From: Xanthomonas floridensis
GTDB lineage: Bacteria > Pseudomonadota > Gammaproteobacteria > Xanthomonadales > Xanthomonadaceae
NCBI RefSeq assembly: GCF_001642575.1
Contig: NZ_LXNG01000016.1
Location: 1 to 64,000, forward strand
Length of the DNA: 64,000 nt
Direction of reading: 5' to 3'
The notes below the pieces were generated by a model. It was not told the DNA's origin and did not search any database. It was given only the letters and a program-made list of their open reading frames with translations. Shown in pieces: positions 40,580 through 49,696 of the stretch (within the stretch, counting starts at the first letter, position 1; each line of letters starts with the position of its first letter). Made by a program: the position numbers and the translations under genes.

Positions 40580-41359
40580 ATGTCTTCCGCTTTTGGCGCC
40601 GAAACGGTGCTCGAGGTCCGTCACTGGACCGATGCCTACTTCAGCTTCACCACCACCCGCGATCCCGGTTTCCGTTTCGAGAACGGCCAATTCGTGATGA
40701 TCGGCCTGGAAACCGAAACGCGCCCGTTGCTGCGCGCGTATTCGATCGCCAGTGCCAACTGGGAAGAGCAGCTGGAGTTTTTCAGCATCAAGGTGCCCGA
40801 TGGCCCGCTGACCTCGCGGCTGCAGCACATCCAGCCGGGCGACAAGGTGCTGGTCGGCAAGAAGCCTACCGGCACGCTGCTGATCAGCGACCTGCACCCG
40901 GGCCGCAACTTGTACCTGCTGGGCACCGGCACTGGTCTGGCGCCGTGGCTGTCGATCATCAAGGACCCGGAAACCTACGAGCGTTTCGACAAGGTGATCC
41001 TGACCCAGGGCGTGCGCTTCGTGCAGGATCTGGCCTACCGCGATTATTTCGAGCGCGAGCTGCCGCAGCACGAATTTCTCGGCGACATCCTGCGCGACAA
41101 ATTGCTGTACTACCCGGCAGTGACCCGCGAAGCCTTCGCCAACCAGGGCCGGCTGACCGAGCTGATGGCCGATGGCCGCATGCAGCAGACGCTGGGCCTG
41201 CCCACGCTGGACCCGGCCAATGACCGCTTCATGATCTGCGGCAGCCCGCAGATGCTGGCCGACCTGCGCACGTTGCTGGACGCGCGCGGTTTCCAGACCT
41301 CGCCGCGCATCGGCACGCCGGGGCATTACGTGTTCGAGCGAGCGTTCGTCGAGAAGTGA
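40580..41359 (+). CDS. fpr: Ferredoxin/flavodoxin-NADP reductase
   Basis: A 259-residue FAD enzyme that exchanges electrons between NADPH and ferredoxin or flavodoxin. The FAD-binding site is RAYSIASANWEE (the RxYS motif), FSIKVPDGPLTSRLQ follows, and the NADP-binding site is LLGTGTGLAPWLSII. The C-terminal region FMICGSPQMLADL and the end GHYVFERAFVEK match the bacterial subclass. Start ATG at 40580. A strong hairpin lies between it and upstream heptamer arrays, and another hairpin just after the stop. Confidence 0.95.
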   Translation: MSSAFGAETVLEVRHWTDAYFSFTTTRDPGFRFENGQFVMIGLETETRPLLRAYSIASANWEEQLEFFSIKVPDGPLTSRLQHIQPGDKVLVGKKPTGTLLISDLHPGRNLYLLGTGTGLAPWLSIIKDPETYERFDKVILTQGVRFVQDLAYRDYFERELPQHEFLGDILRDKLLYYPAVTREAFANQGRLTELMADGRMQQTLGLPTLDPANDRFMICGSPQMLADLRTLLDARGFQTSPRIGTPGHYVFERAFVEK

Positions 41360-41366
41360 GCGTGCT

Positions 41367-41390
41367 CCTGCGATACCTCGGTATCGCAGG
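41367..41390 (+). terminator. Hairpin after fpr, possible terminator
   Basis: CCTGCGATACC pairs with GGTATCGCAGG across a two-base TC centre, seven bases after the fpr stop. It lacks a T-tract, so its end-forming role is uncertain. Confidence 0.5.
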
Positions 41391-41760
41391 CTCGCAGGAG
41401 CGCACCCGCGCGCAATGGGCATTCCCGGGAAAGCTTCATCGCGCCGCGGCGCGCTCCGAGGCTGTGCAAGGCGTTGGCGAGCTGGCCCGACGCATCCGAT
41501 GGATCTTTTGCATCGTCGATCTGTCGACGTGACGTTGCATGTTGCATGCGACACACCATATCAGACCTGCACGAGCATGCCGGCGCGCAACGGGCGTTAT
41601 CGGTCACGCCGCAACTGCGCTCTTGCGCGGAGCTGCGCGCTGGTCTGCCACCACTGCCACGCCTCACGCGCATCGCAGCCCCGGCATGTGCGCCAGCTGC
41701 AGCGCGCCGGCACACCGCGACGTACACCGCACGGCGATGCAGGCTACCGCGCGTTGCGCA
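41391..41760. other. Gene-free stretch between fpr and glutathione peroxidase
   Basis: It lies between convergent genes. No convincing coding frame, RNA gene or repeat was found. Confidence 0.45.
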
Positions 41761-42243
41761 TCAGCCCAGTGCGCGCTCGATGTCGGCCGCGATGGCTTCG
41801 GGCTTGGTGGTCGGCGCATAGCGTTCCAGCACCGCGCCGTCGCGGCCGATCAGGAACTTGGTGAAATTCCATTTGATGGCTTCGGACCCCAGCACGCCGC
41901 GTTGCTCGTGCTTGAGCCACTGCCACAGCGGATGCGCCCTGCTGCCATTGACCTCGATCTTGGACGACAACGGAAAATCCACCGAATAGTCCAGCGAACA
42001 GAACTGCCGGATCTGCGCCTCGTCGCCCGGTTCCTGATGCCCGAATTGGTCGCAGGGGAATCCGATCACCACCAGCCCGCGCTCACGGTAGCGCTGCCAC
42101 AGCGCCTGCAATCCGGCGTATTGCGGGGTAAAGCCGCACCTGGACGCCACATTCACCACCAGCACCACCTTGCCCAGGTAATCGCGCATCGCCTGCGTAC
42201 GACCGTCCAGGTCAGTGAATTCGAAGCTGGAAAGATCGCGCAT
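41761..42243 (-). CDS. Glutathione peroxidase family protein
   Basis: A 160-residue thiol peroxidase reducing hydrogen peroxide or lipid hydroperoxides. The catalytic Cys is in NVASRCGFTPQYAGLQAL, with Gln in FPCDQFGHQEPG and Trp in IKWNFTKFLIGRDG. The tetrad is thus complete and Cys-type (not Sec). BtuE is a close-sized relative. ATG at 42243; a longer frame upstream reads unlike the family. It is divergent from Dcp. Confidence 0.93.
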   Translation of the reverse strand: MRDLSSFEFTDLDGRTQAMRDYLGKVVLVVNVASRCGFTPQYAGLQALWQRYRERGLVVIGFPCDQFGHQEPGDEAQIRQFCSLDYSVDFPLSSKIEVNGSRAHPLWQWLKHEQRGVLGSEAIKWNFTKFLIGRDGAVLERYAPTTKPEAIAADIERALG

Positions 42244-42571
42244 GGCTGGCTCGATGTATGGGAAGACCGCAGGGTAACGCGTCTGCCTGCGCTGCTGCAG
42301 CGCAGCTGTGTCATGCCGTAGGTCGCCATGCGGCATGCCCTGCGCTGCTCCCTACACGCTCGGATATGCCTACCGCACAACCCCGGTCCACGCACGATGT
42401 CCCCCGGCAAAACGCCACGGCTACACACCGCCCCGCGGCCGCGCCCGCCTTGCCAGGTCGTCAGCGCTTGCCCTGACCCATGCACCAACGCTGCCCGGGC
42501 ATGCCTTTTGTCACAGGCCTATGCGGGCGGGCTGGGTTAGCCTCGGCGGTTCGCACTTTGGAGCAACCCTC
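42244..42571. promoter_or_regulatory. Divergent intergenic region between glutathione peroxidase and Dcp genes
   Basis: It should contain promoters for both genes. GGAG at 42560-42563 is the ribosome site for the TTG start of Dcp. No exact promoter or operator could be assigned. Confidence 0.45.
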
Positions 42572-44770
42572 TTGACCACCCGTCTCGCTTTTGCCCTGGC
42601 CGCTTCCCTGGGACTTGCCATGCCGTCCTACAGCATCGCCGCGCCTGCCACCACGCAGGCCGCCACCCAAGCCAACCCCTTCTTTGCAGACAGCACCCTG
42701 CCGCTGCACTACCCGCAGTTCGACAAGATCACCGACAGCGACTTCGCACCCGCCTTCGATGCCGGCATGGCCGAGCAGTTGAAGGAAGTGGACAAGATCG
42801 CCAACCAGAAGGCCAAGCCGAGCTTCGAGAACACCATCATCGCGCTGGAAAAGAGCGGCGCCACGCTCGACCGCGCCACCACCGTGTTCTTCAATCTCGT
42901 CGGTGCCGACACCAACGATGCGCGCAAGAAACTGCAGGCCGACTATTCGGCCAGGTTCGCCGCGCATCGCGATGCGATCTCGCTCAACGGCAAGCTGTTT
43001 GCGCGCATCCAGACCTTGTACGACCAACGCGCCAAGCTGGGCCTGGATGCACAAGGTGTGCGCCTGGTCGAGAAGTACTACAGCGACTTCGTGCGCGACG
43101 GCGCCAAGCTCTCCGATGCAGACAAGACCACGCTCAAGGCGATGAATGCCGAGCTGGCCAAGCTGGGCACCACCTTCAGCCAGAACGTACTGGCCGAGGT
43201 CAACGCCGCCGCGGTGGTCGTGGATGACGTCAAGCAGCTCGACGGCCTGTCCGAAGAACAGATCGCCGCTGCTGCCGAAGCGGCAAAGGCGCGCAAGCTC
43301 GATGGCAAGTACGTGATTGCGCTGCTCAACACCACCGGCCAGCCGCCGCTGACCCAGCTCAAGAACCGCGAGCTGCGCAAGAAGATCTACGAGGCCTCGG
43401 TGTCGCGCGGCAGCCATGGCGGCCAGTACGACAACACCGCGCTGGTGTCGCGCATCATGAAGCTGCGCGCCGACAAGGCAAAGCTGCTTGGCTTCCCGAC
43501 CTACGCAGCCTATTCGCTGGAAAACCAGACCGCCAAGACCCCGGAAGCGGTCAACGCGATGCTCGGCAAGCTGGCACCGGCTGCGGTCGCCAATGCCAAG
43601 CGCGAAGCCGCCGACCTGCAGGCGATGATCGACAAGGAACAAAAGGCCGCGCGCAAGCCGACGTTCAAGCTCGAAGCCTGGGACTGGGCCTACTACAGCG
43701 AGAAGGTGCGCCAGGCCAAGTACAACTTCGACGAATCCCAGCTCAAGCCGTACTTCGAGCTGAAGAACGTGCTGGAAAACGGCGTGTTCTATGCGGCCAA
43801 TCAGGAATACGGCCTGACCTTCAAGCAGCGCACCGACCTGCCGACCTACCGCGACGACATCACCGTCTACGATGTGTTCGATGCCGACGGCAAGCAGCTG
43901 GCGATCTTCATCGCCGACATGTACGCACGCGAATCCAAGCGCGGTGGCGCCTGGATGAACTCCTATGTGTCGCAGTCCGAGCTGACCGGTTTCAAGCCGG
44001 TGGTGGCCAACCATCTCAACATCCCCAAGCCGCCGGCCGGCCAGCCGACGCTGCTGACCTGGGATGAAGTGACCACCATGTTCCATGAGTTCGGGCATGC
44101 GCTGCACGGCATGTTCTCCGACGTCAAATACCCGTATTTTTCCGGCACCAGCGTGCCGCGCGACTTTGTCGAGTTCCCCTCGCAGGTCAACGAGATGTGG
44201 GCCGACGAACCGTCCATCCTGAAGAACTACGCCAAGCATTATCAGAACGGCACGCCGATGCCGCAGGCCCTGCTGGACAAGGTGATTGCTGCGTCCAAAT
44301 TCAACCAGGGCTTTGCCACCACCGAGTACCTGGGTGCGGCGATGCTGGACCAGAACTGGCACCAGGTCAGCGCCAGCGACGTGCCCGATGCGGCCGGCGT
44401 CATGGCGTTCGAAGCCAAGGCCCTGCAGCAGGATGGCATTGCCTATGCGCCCGTGCCGCCGCGCTACAAGACGCCGTATTTCAGCCACATCATGGGCGGC
44501 TACGCAGCTGGTTACTACGCCTACATCTGGTCCGAGGTGCTGGATGCCAACACCCAGCAGTGGTTCAAGCAACATGGTGGCCTGAGCCGTGCCAATGGCG
44601 ACCGCTTCCGCAAGACCCTGCTCTCGCGCGGCGGCAGTGTGGATGCGATGGAGCTGTTCCAGAACTTTGCCGGCCATGCGCCGCAGATCGAGCCACTGCT
44701 CGAAAAGCGCGGCCTGAGCGCGCAGGGTGGCGATGGCGCCACACCAGAGGCACCGCAGTCCAAGCCGTAA
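42572..44770 (+). CDS. dcp: Peptidyl-dipeptidase Dcp (M3 family), exported
   Basis: A zinc peptidase that removes dipeptides from peptide C-termini. The 732-residue precursor begins with TTG at 42572 (GGAG nine bases upstream), giving a signal peptide TTRLAFALAASLGLAMPSYSIA. ATG starts either upstream or in the middle lack such a sequence. The active site is FHEFGHALHG with zinc ligands His505 and His509 and catalytic Glu506; the third zinc ligand, Glu, should be in VEFPSQVNEMWADE. Length and domain order are normal for Dcp, but periplasmic export contrasts with cytosolic E. coli Dcp. Ends at a strong terminator. Confidence 0.92.
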   Translation: MTTRLAFALAASLGLAMPSYSIAAPATTQAATQANPFFADSTLPLHYPQFDKITDSDFAPAFDAGMAEQLKEVDKIANQKAKPSFENTIIALEKSGATLDRATTVFFNLVGADTNDARKKLQADYSARFAAHRDAISLNGKLFARIQTLYDQRAKLGLDAQGVRLVEKYYSDFVRDGAKLSDADKTTLKAMNAELAKLGTTFSQNVLAEVNAAAVVVDDVKQLDGLSEEQIAAAAEAAKARKLDGKYVIALLNTTGQPPLTQLKNRELRKKIYEASVSRGSHGGQYDNTALVSRIMKLRADKAKLLGFPTYAAYSLENQTAKTPEAVNAMLGKLAPAAVANAKREAADLQAMIDKEQKAARKPTFKLEAWDWAYYSEKVRQAKYNFDESQLKPYFELKNVLENGVFYAANQEYGLTFKQRTDLPTYRDDITVYDVFDADGKQLAIFIADMYARESKRGGAWMNSYVSQSELTGFKPVVANHLNIPKPPAGQPTLLTWDEVTTMFHEFGHALHGMFSDVKYPYFSGTSVPRDFVEFPSQVNEMWADEPSILKNYAKHYQNGTPMPQALLDKVIAASKFNQGFATTEYLGAAMLDQNWHQVSASDVPDAAGVMAFEAKALQQDGIAYAPVPPRYKTPYFSHIMGGYAAGYYAYIWSEVLDANTQQWFKQHGGLSRANGDRFRKTLLSRGGSVDAMELFQNFAGHAPQIEPLLEKRGLSAQGGDGATPEAPQSKP

Positions 44771-44799
44771 CCCGGCCTGCAGCCTTGCTCCAAACACAG

Positions 44800-44830
44800 C
44801 GCCGCCCGGAGCGATCCGGGCGGCGTTTTT
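44800..44830 (+). terminator. Intrinsic terminator after dcp
   Basis: An 11-bp perfect stem (CGCCGCCCGGA with TCCGGGCGGCG), GCGA loop and a T5 tract lie 30 bases past the stop. Confidence 0.95.
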
Positions 44831-44981
44831 GATGTACGCAGGCGTGGGGCGTGCCGCACACAAGACATGGCCCGCCTGGCGAAAACCAGTGCGCGGCGAA
44901 GACCGTCACGCTGGCATATATCGCGCGTCTCGCGTCTGCCGCGCGCCTTCCCGCCAGCCCGCCAAGACACATTGACCGCCG

Positions 44982-45482
44982 CTAGGGCTCCACCGCATCC
45001 ACGCCATCGAGCAGCTTCTTCAACAACTTCTCCAGGCGCACCTGTTCGGCATCGCTGATGCCGGCCGTTTGCGCATTCAACAGCGTGCACGCTTCCGGCA
45101 ACAGGCTTTCGATCAAGGCCAGCCCTGCCGGCTGCAAGGTCAGTACGATCTTGCGCCGATCGTCGGGGCTGCCGCCGCGGGCGATCAAGCCCTTCTCGCA
45201 GAGTTGATCGGTGAGCCGGGTGATGTTGGCGGGTTTCTCGCTGGCCGCCTCGGCCACTTCGGTAGGCGTGATGGCCTGCTCCGGCGTGCCGTAGAGCATC
45301 ATCAGGATTTCGTATTCCGGCGGGCTGATGCCGTACGGCTTGAGCCGCACGCAGCTTTGCGTGTGCATTCGCTTGTAGAGATGCTTGATCAACCTCACCA
45401 GGACGGCCGGTTCCCGCGGGAATTCCGGGTAACGCGCGCAGGTGTGGTCCACGCGGTTTGCGGTTGGATCGAAACTACTCAT
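44982..45482 (-). CDS. MarR-family transcriptional regulator
   Basis: A 166-residue winged-helix repressor. Dimerisation helices surround a DNA-binding core: PPEYEILMMLYGTPEQAITP, the recognition-helix region SEKPANITRLTDQLCEKGLI, and the wing RGGSPDDRRKIVLTL. It probably binds the perfect 7-bp dyad just upstream of its own start. It is downstream of DUF3298 and GNAT genes on the same strand, so the dyad lies between it and DUF3298. The ligand and regulon are unknown. Confidence 0.92.
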   Translation of the reverse strand: MSSFDPTANRVDHTCARYPEFPREPAVLVRLIKHLYKRMHTQSCVRLKPYGISPPEYEILMMLYGTPEQAITPTEVAEAASEKPANITRLTDQLCEKGLIARGGSPDDRRKIVLTLQPAGLALIESLLPEACTLLNAQTAGISDAEQVRLEKLLKKLLDGVDAVEP

Positions 45483-45504
45483 ATCACCCGTTGGAGTACA
45501 TTAC

Positions 45505-45523
45505 TGAATGGTCGAGCCATTCA
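45505..45523. promoter_or_regulatory. Perfect dyad upstream of the MarR gene, candidate operator
   Basis: TGAATGG and CCATTCA flank TCGAG, 22-41 bases upstream of the MarR gene start. MarR proteins typically bind such 16-20-bp dyads and autoregulate. Confidence 0.65.
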
Positions 45524-45548
45524 ATCACATCGACTGCGGGGCGATACA

Positions 45549-46394
45549 TCAGCGAGCGAAGAGATGTACATATTCCGGCGCGACCCACGGTAGCAATGTG
45601 GATGCAGCCACGTCGGCGGTTTGCGTGCCATCCGAGTACGGCCCCACCTGGTACGGAGGAAACACGAAACGCAATGCAGTGATCTGCCCGGCCGCATTCA
45701 ACACCGGGACGAACTGCGCGAAGTTGTCCACCTGCGCGGCAGTGCCCTCGGCGATCATGCGATCGGCCGATGCCACCTGTTCGGCTTGTTCTTCGATCGG
45801 CAAGCGATCGGCTTCCACGCGCTGGGTGGCGGCGGCATGCAGCTGTGCGGCCACCGCACTGCCGATCTTGCCCCACCCCGCTGCATCCGGAATCAGCGCC
45901 TGCGCAGTCAACTGCTTGCGCTCCTTGACCAGCCACACGAAACGCGCCACCAGTGGCTCGCCATGCGCACCGCCGGTATAGCGGCTGCCGTCGGCAGAGA
46001 TCACGATCAGGTCGGCGGTCTGCAACACCGTTTCGAATGCCAATGACAACTCGTAGGGCGCGGCGGGCTTGTCGTTGCCGAGACCGGCGACGGCCTGCAT
46101 CAATTCGCTGCGCGCATCCTGCGCGTACGTGCGGATCAACGCGGTCAGTTCCGGATAGGCATTCAGGCCGCGCGGGTAGCTGATACCCACCATGTAGGCA
46201 GGCGCATGCTCGATCACGTCTTCCAGCGGGCCACTCTGCGCCATTGCCGGCTCGACCGGTGGCGGTGTTGCCACGGCCGCATCGGCCGCCGGTTCGGCCG
46301 GCTCGGCGGTTGCCGGCTCGCGCTGCGTACAGCCCGTCAGCAGTGCCAGCACCAGCAGGCCCCGCACCCCATTTCCTGCAAGCAACCGCCCCAT
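45549..46394 (-). CDS. DUF3298 lipoprotein
   Basis: A 281-residue lipoprotein: signal MGRLLAGNGVRGLLVLALLTGC with lipobox LTGC. A Pro/Ala/Glu-rich linker follows, then a conserved domain (about 85-275) with ISADGSRYTGGAHGEPLVARF and FVFPPYQVGPYSDGTQTADV, typical of DUF3298/RsiV-type periplasmic domains. It probably lies on the outer or inner membrane facing the periplasm. The ATG at 46394 is chosen because the lipoprotein signal begins there. It sits between GNAT and MarR genes, possibly in one operon. Confidence 0.87.
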   Translation of the reverse strand: MGRLLAGNGVRGLLVLALLTGCTQREPATAEPAEPAADAAVATPPPVEPAMAQSGPLEDVIEHAPAYMVGISYPRGLNAYPELTALIRTYAQDARSELMQAVAGLGNDKPAAPYELSLAFETVLQTADLIVISADGSRYTGGAHGEPLVARFVWLVKERKQLTAQALIPDAAGWGKIGSAVAAQLHAAATQRVEADRLPIEEQAEQVASADRMIAEGTAAQVDNFAQFVPVLNAAGQITALRFVFPPYQVGPYSDGTQTADVAASTLLPWVAPEYVHLFAR

Positions 46395-46432
46395 TCCCAC
46401 CCGCTCCCCTGATTGACTTGCTGCTGCCGACG

Positions 46433-46717
46433 TCAGGCCAGCAGATCCTGAAACTGTGGATGTCCACGCATGTAGGCCTGCGCATAACTGCACGCGGGTA
46501 CCACCTTCAGCCCGGATGCCCGGGCAAACGCCAGAGCGGCCTCGACCAACGCGGCAGCGATCCCGCGTCCGCCGATCGCCTCCGGCACCAGCGTGTGAGT
46601 GATGGTCATGCCTGCACTGTCGCGGCGGTACACCAGCTCGGCACGTTGTCCATCGGTGTCTACAACGAAATGCTGCTGCGTCGGGTCGTGGTCGACGTGC
46701 ACTGTCGCTGCCTTCAT
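46433..46717 (-). CDS. Small GNAT-type N-acetyltransferase
   Basis: A 94-residue protein similar to the small YjdJ/GNAT domain proteins. The acetyl-CoA loop region is EAIGGRGIAAALVEAALAFAR (in two parts) and the end is KVVPACSYAQAYMRGHPQFQDLL, typical of this group. Start ATG at 46717 is preferred to TTG at 46738. It precedes the DUF3298 gene by 38 bp. The substrate is unknown. Confidence 0.85.
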   Translation of the reverse strand: MKAATVHVDHDPTQQHFVVDTDGQRAELVYRRDSAGMTITHTLVPEAIGGRGIAAALVEAALAFARASGLKVVPACSYAQAYMRGHPQFQDLLA

Positions 46718-46927
46718 CGTGGTCTGCACCGCTGCCAAGTGCGGCCAGTGTGACCAGCGCGACGCCGCGCCTGCGTGAAAATGAATCCACGCTGTGACCG
46801 GCCGCCCGGCTCGGCGACGACCTGCTCAAGTTCGCTGCAGCACCGCCGATAGCTGACTCGATGGCGCTCGCTGCAACCGGTCTCCGGCATGCCTGGCGCC
46901 CTCGTCTTACCTATGAGGAGTCACCGC

Positions 46928-47128
46928 ATGCACAATGATTCGGCAGGAAACAACGCGCAGAGCGACAGCTCGCTGCTGGAAGGGCTGTTCCAGTTCGCCA
47001 TCACCGGCGACACCCATAATCCCGACTTCGCGCAGCTCAACGACACGGTCTACCAGCGCCTGCAGCAGGCTTATGGCGCAGTGTCCGGTTCGGCACTTGC
47101 CACCGATCAGGAACGCACTGCGGCCTGA
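46928..47128 (+). CDS. Small hypothetical protein
   Basis: A 66-residue soluble polar protein (MHNDSAGNNAQSDSSLLEGL...), with no recognised domain and one predicted helix (NDTVYQRLQQAYGAV). GAGGAG nine bases before the ATG is a strong ribosome site, which supports a real gene and fixes this start over an upstream ATG. It is a single gene, ending before a hairpin and convergent with the rhomboid gene. Confidence 0.7.
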   Translation: MHNDSAGNNAQSDSSLLEGLFQFAITGDTHNPDFAQLNDTVYQRLQQAYGAVSGSALATDQERTAA

Positions 47129-47146
47129 GGCCGGCACTGCTCATCC

Positions 47147-47179
47147 GCCAGGACCGTCATGCACCACCACGGTCCTGGC
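47147..47179. terminator. Hairpin between small gene and rhomboid gene
   Basis: GCCAGGACCGT pairs exactly with ACGGTCCTGGC across an 11-nt loop, 19 bases past the small gene's stop and between convergent genes. There is no T-tract. Confidence 0.45.
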
Positions 47180-47250
47180 CTGGTTGACGTCTGCAACCCG
47201 GGGCCTGCACCAGGCCGCCGGGACACGCGCCCGCCGTTGCGGGCTGCCAC

Positions 47251-47859
47251 TCAGCCGAAGCGCGGGTTGGACAGCTGCTCCAGGAAGATCTGCAGCACCC
47301 GCGGCTCCATGATCAGCATGAACATCACACCGAAGGCCGCACCGGCCAGGTGCGCGCTGTGGTTGATGCGATCGCCGCCGCGGCGGTCCATCCACAGGCT
47401 GTAGCCGACGTAGAACACCGCATAGATGATCGCCGGTGCCGGAATGAACAGCACCAGGATGATGGTCCATGGCTGCAGCAGGATGAAGGCGAACAGCACC
47501 GCCGACACCGCACCGGAGGCGCCCAGGCTCAAATAGTTGGGGTTGTTCTGGTTCTTCAGATAGCTGGGCAGGATCGACACCACCAACGCAGCCAGATAGA
47601 ACAGCGGATAGGTCAGCACGCTGCCGGTGATCTGCAGCATCACCCGTTCGATGACCCGCCCGAAGAAGAACAGCGTGATCATGTTGAAGACCAGGTGGCC
47701 CAGGTCGGCATGGATGAAGCCGTAGGTCACCAGCCGGTCGTATTGCTTGTGCTTGTCCACGGCCGGCGGCCACAGGATCAGGCGGTCGTTCAACTTGCGG
47801 TTGTTGAACGCCATCCAGGAGACGATGCCGGTGATGGCGATCAGGATCAGGGTAATCAT
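47251..47859 (-). CDS. Rhomboid-family intramembrane serine protease
   Basis: A 202-residue membrane protein with about six helices. The catalytic Ser lies in SLGASGAVSAVLFAF (GASG motif), the catalytic His in INHSAHLAGAAFG, and the conserved HxxxN region is GFIHADLGHLVFNMITLFFFG. It cleaves membrane proteins within the bilayer. GAGG precedes ATG 47859, which is preferred to an upstream ATG inside the transporter gene. It starts 7 bp after the POT transporter stop, so the two are likely co-transcribed. Confidence 0.93.
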   Translation of the reverse strand: MITLILIAITGIVSWMAFNNRKLNDRLILWPPAVDKHKQYDRLVTYGFIHADLGHLVFNMITLFFFGRVIERVMLQITGSVLTYPLFYLAALVVSILPSYLKNQNNPNYLSLGASGAVSAVLFAFILLQPWTIILVLFIPAPAIIYAVFYVGYSLWMDRRGGDRINHSAHLAGAAFGVMFMLIMEPRVLQIFLEQLSNPRFG

Positions 47860-47866
47860 GCGGACC

Positions 47867-49456
47867 TCAGGCAGAACGATAATTGTCGACCATGCGATAA
47901 CCGCGCGCATACAGGCCGAAGGCCAGTGCCGCCAGGAATGCGAAGGCCGCGAAGAAGAACATCAGGAACGCCGCTTCGCTGAGCCCAGTATCGGCGATAT
48001 GCGCGGTCACCGTCGCGTTGCGCACCGCCACGTTCGATAGCAGCACCCACAGGTTGCCGACCGTGGTGGTCAGATACCAGAAACTCATCACCACGCCCTT
48101 CATCGACGGCGGCGCCTGGCTGTAGGCAAACTCGATGCCGGTGGCCGACACCAGCACCTCGCCGAAGGTGAGCAAGGCATAGGGCAGGATCTGCCAGGCG
48201 ATGTGCATCGGCTCGCCGCCATCCATCACCACCTGGATCGCCCCCACCACGATCCAGGCCACGCCGCTGAAGGCGATGCCGCTGGTCATGCGCCGCAACG
48301 GCGTGGGCTCCCAGCCAACCCGGCGCAGCAGCGGGTACAGCACCAGGTTGTTGAACGGAATCAGCAGCATCACCAGCAGCGGATTGATCGCCTGCATCTG
48401 CGACGCGGTGAACCAGGCCGGCATGGTCATCTCGCGCCCCTGCAGCACCCAGGTCGAGGCCTTCTGGTCGAACAGCGAGAAGAACGGCGTGACCAGCGCG
48501 AAGATCACCAGCACCCGCAGCAAGGCGCGCACGCCTTCCACCGCCGCATCCGGATGCGTGCCGCGCGCGCGCTCCAGCTGCCACCAGGTCCCACCGCCGA
48601 TGCCGGCCAGCAACAGCACCAGCGCGATGCACAGGCAGATGACGATGCCCAGCGGCTCCACCCAGGCGAAACTCGCCAGCGCCAGCACCACCGAGAGCGA
48701 GGCCAGCACCAGGCCCGGACGGCCCTGCCCCGGCACGCGCGTCAGCAGCGCGGTGCGCACCACCGCGCCGAATCCGTGCGGATCCTTCGGCGGCAGCGGC
48801 ACCCGCACATACCGGTTGCGCCCTAGCCAGAACACCAGCGTGGCCACGAACATCAGGATGCCGGGGATGCCGAACGCCCAGGACGGACCCAGATTCTTCA
48901 GCGCCAACGGAATCAGCAGCGAGGCGAACAACGAGCCGAAATTGATGATCCAGTAGAAGGCGTCGAACACCACCTTGGCCAGATGCTTGTTGGACTGGTC
49001 GAACTGGTCGCCCATGAACGAGGCCACCAGCGGCTTGATACCGCCCGCGCCCAGCGCGATCAGCCCCAGCCCGACGAAGAAGCCGCTGCGGCTGCCTTCG
49101 AACATCGCAAGGCACGCGTGCCCGGCGCAGTAGACCAGGCTGAACCACAGGATGGTGTTGTATTTGCCGAACAGCCGATCGGCCAGCCAGCCACCCAGCA
49201 GCGGAAAGAAATACACCCCGATCATGAAGCTGTGCAGGATGTGCTTGGCTTCGGCCTCGCGGCCTGGGCCACCGATCTCCTGCAGCAGCAGCGAGGTGAT
49301 CAGGAACTGCACCAGGATGTTGCGCATCCCGTAGAAGCTGAAACGCTCGCAGGCTTCATTGCCGATGATGAAAGGAATCTGGCGCGGCAGGCGCGCGCCG
49401 GCAGTGGGGCCGGGCAAGGTCGTGGTGGTCAAAGGCGGTCCGGTCGAACTGGTGAC
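47867..49456 (-). CDS. POT/PTR-family proton-dependent peptide transporter
   Basis: A 529-residue MFS-type transporter with about 12-14 helices that imports di- or tripeptides with protons. The signature NEACERFSFYGMRNILVQFL includes the ExxER motif. KPLVASFMGDQFDQSN and the late GEVLVSATGIEFAYSQAP match the PTR2 family. The GTG at 49456 (AGGG upstream) is chosen; a longer in-frame start would add residues unlike the family. It is first in a two-gene unit with the rhomboid protease. Confidence 0.92.
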   Translation of the reverse strand, partial: VTSSTGPPLTTTTLPGPTAGARLPRQIPFIIGNEACERFSFYGMRNILVQFLITSLLLQEIGGPGREAEAKHILHSFMIGVYFFPLLGGWLADRLFGKYNTILWFSLVYCAGHACLAMFEGSRSGFFVGLGLIALGAGGIKPLVASFMGDQFDQSNKHLAKVVFDAFYWIINFGSLFASLLIPLALKNLGPSWAFGIPGILMFVATLVFWLGRNRYVRVPLPPKDPHGFGAVVRTALLTRVPGQGRPGLVLASLSVVLALASFAWVEPLGIVICLCIALVLLLAGIGGGTWWQLERARGTHPDAAVEGVRALLRVLVIFALVTPFFSLFDQKASTWVLQGREMTMPAWFTASQMQAINPLLVMLLIPFNNLVLYPLLRRVGWEPTPLRRMTSGIAFSGVAWIVVGAIQVVMDGGEPMHIAWQILPYALLTFGEVLVSATGIEFAYSQAPPSMKGVVMSFWYLTTTVGNLWVLLSNVAVRNATVTAHIADTGLSEAAFLMFFFAAFAFLAALAFGLYARGYRMVDNYRSA

Positions 49457-49696
49457 AGGCCCTATCGTACCGGCGCCAGCTGGTTGGCCGCCATGCGGCC
49501 GGACAGTGCTGCATCCATCCGGTTGCAACTGTGCACCGGGTGAGTCGGCAGAAAGCTGCGCAGCGAACGTCCCCAGCTGGCGACGCAGCACGTGGTCGTG
49601 GCCGCTTGAACAATGCGCGCATGTCGCAGTGCAGATTGGCCTGCCGCGCCGGCTCGGCTACATTGCAAACGTTTTCCTGGAACACCGGACCGCTGG

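Noticed and set aside
42461..44863. 800-codon minus-strand frame opposite dcp
   Set aside because: Composition is that of an antisense frame, and dcp is intact on the plus strand with conserved active site.
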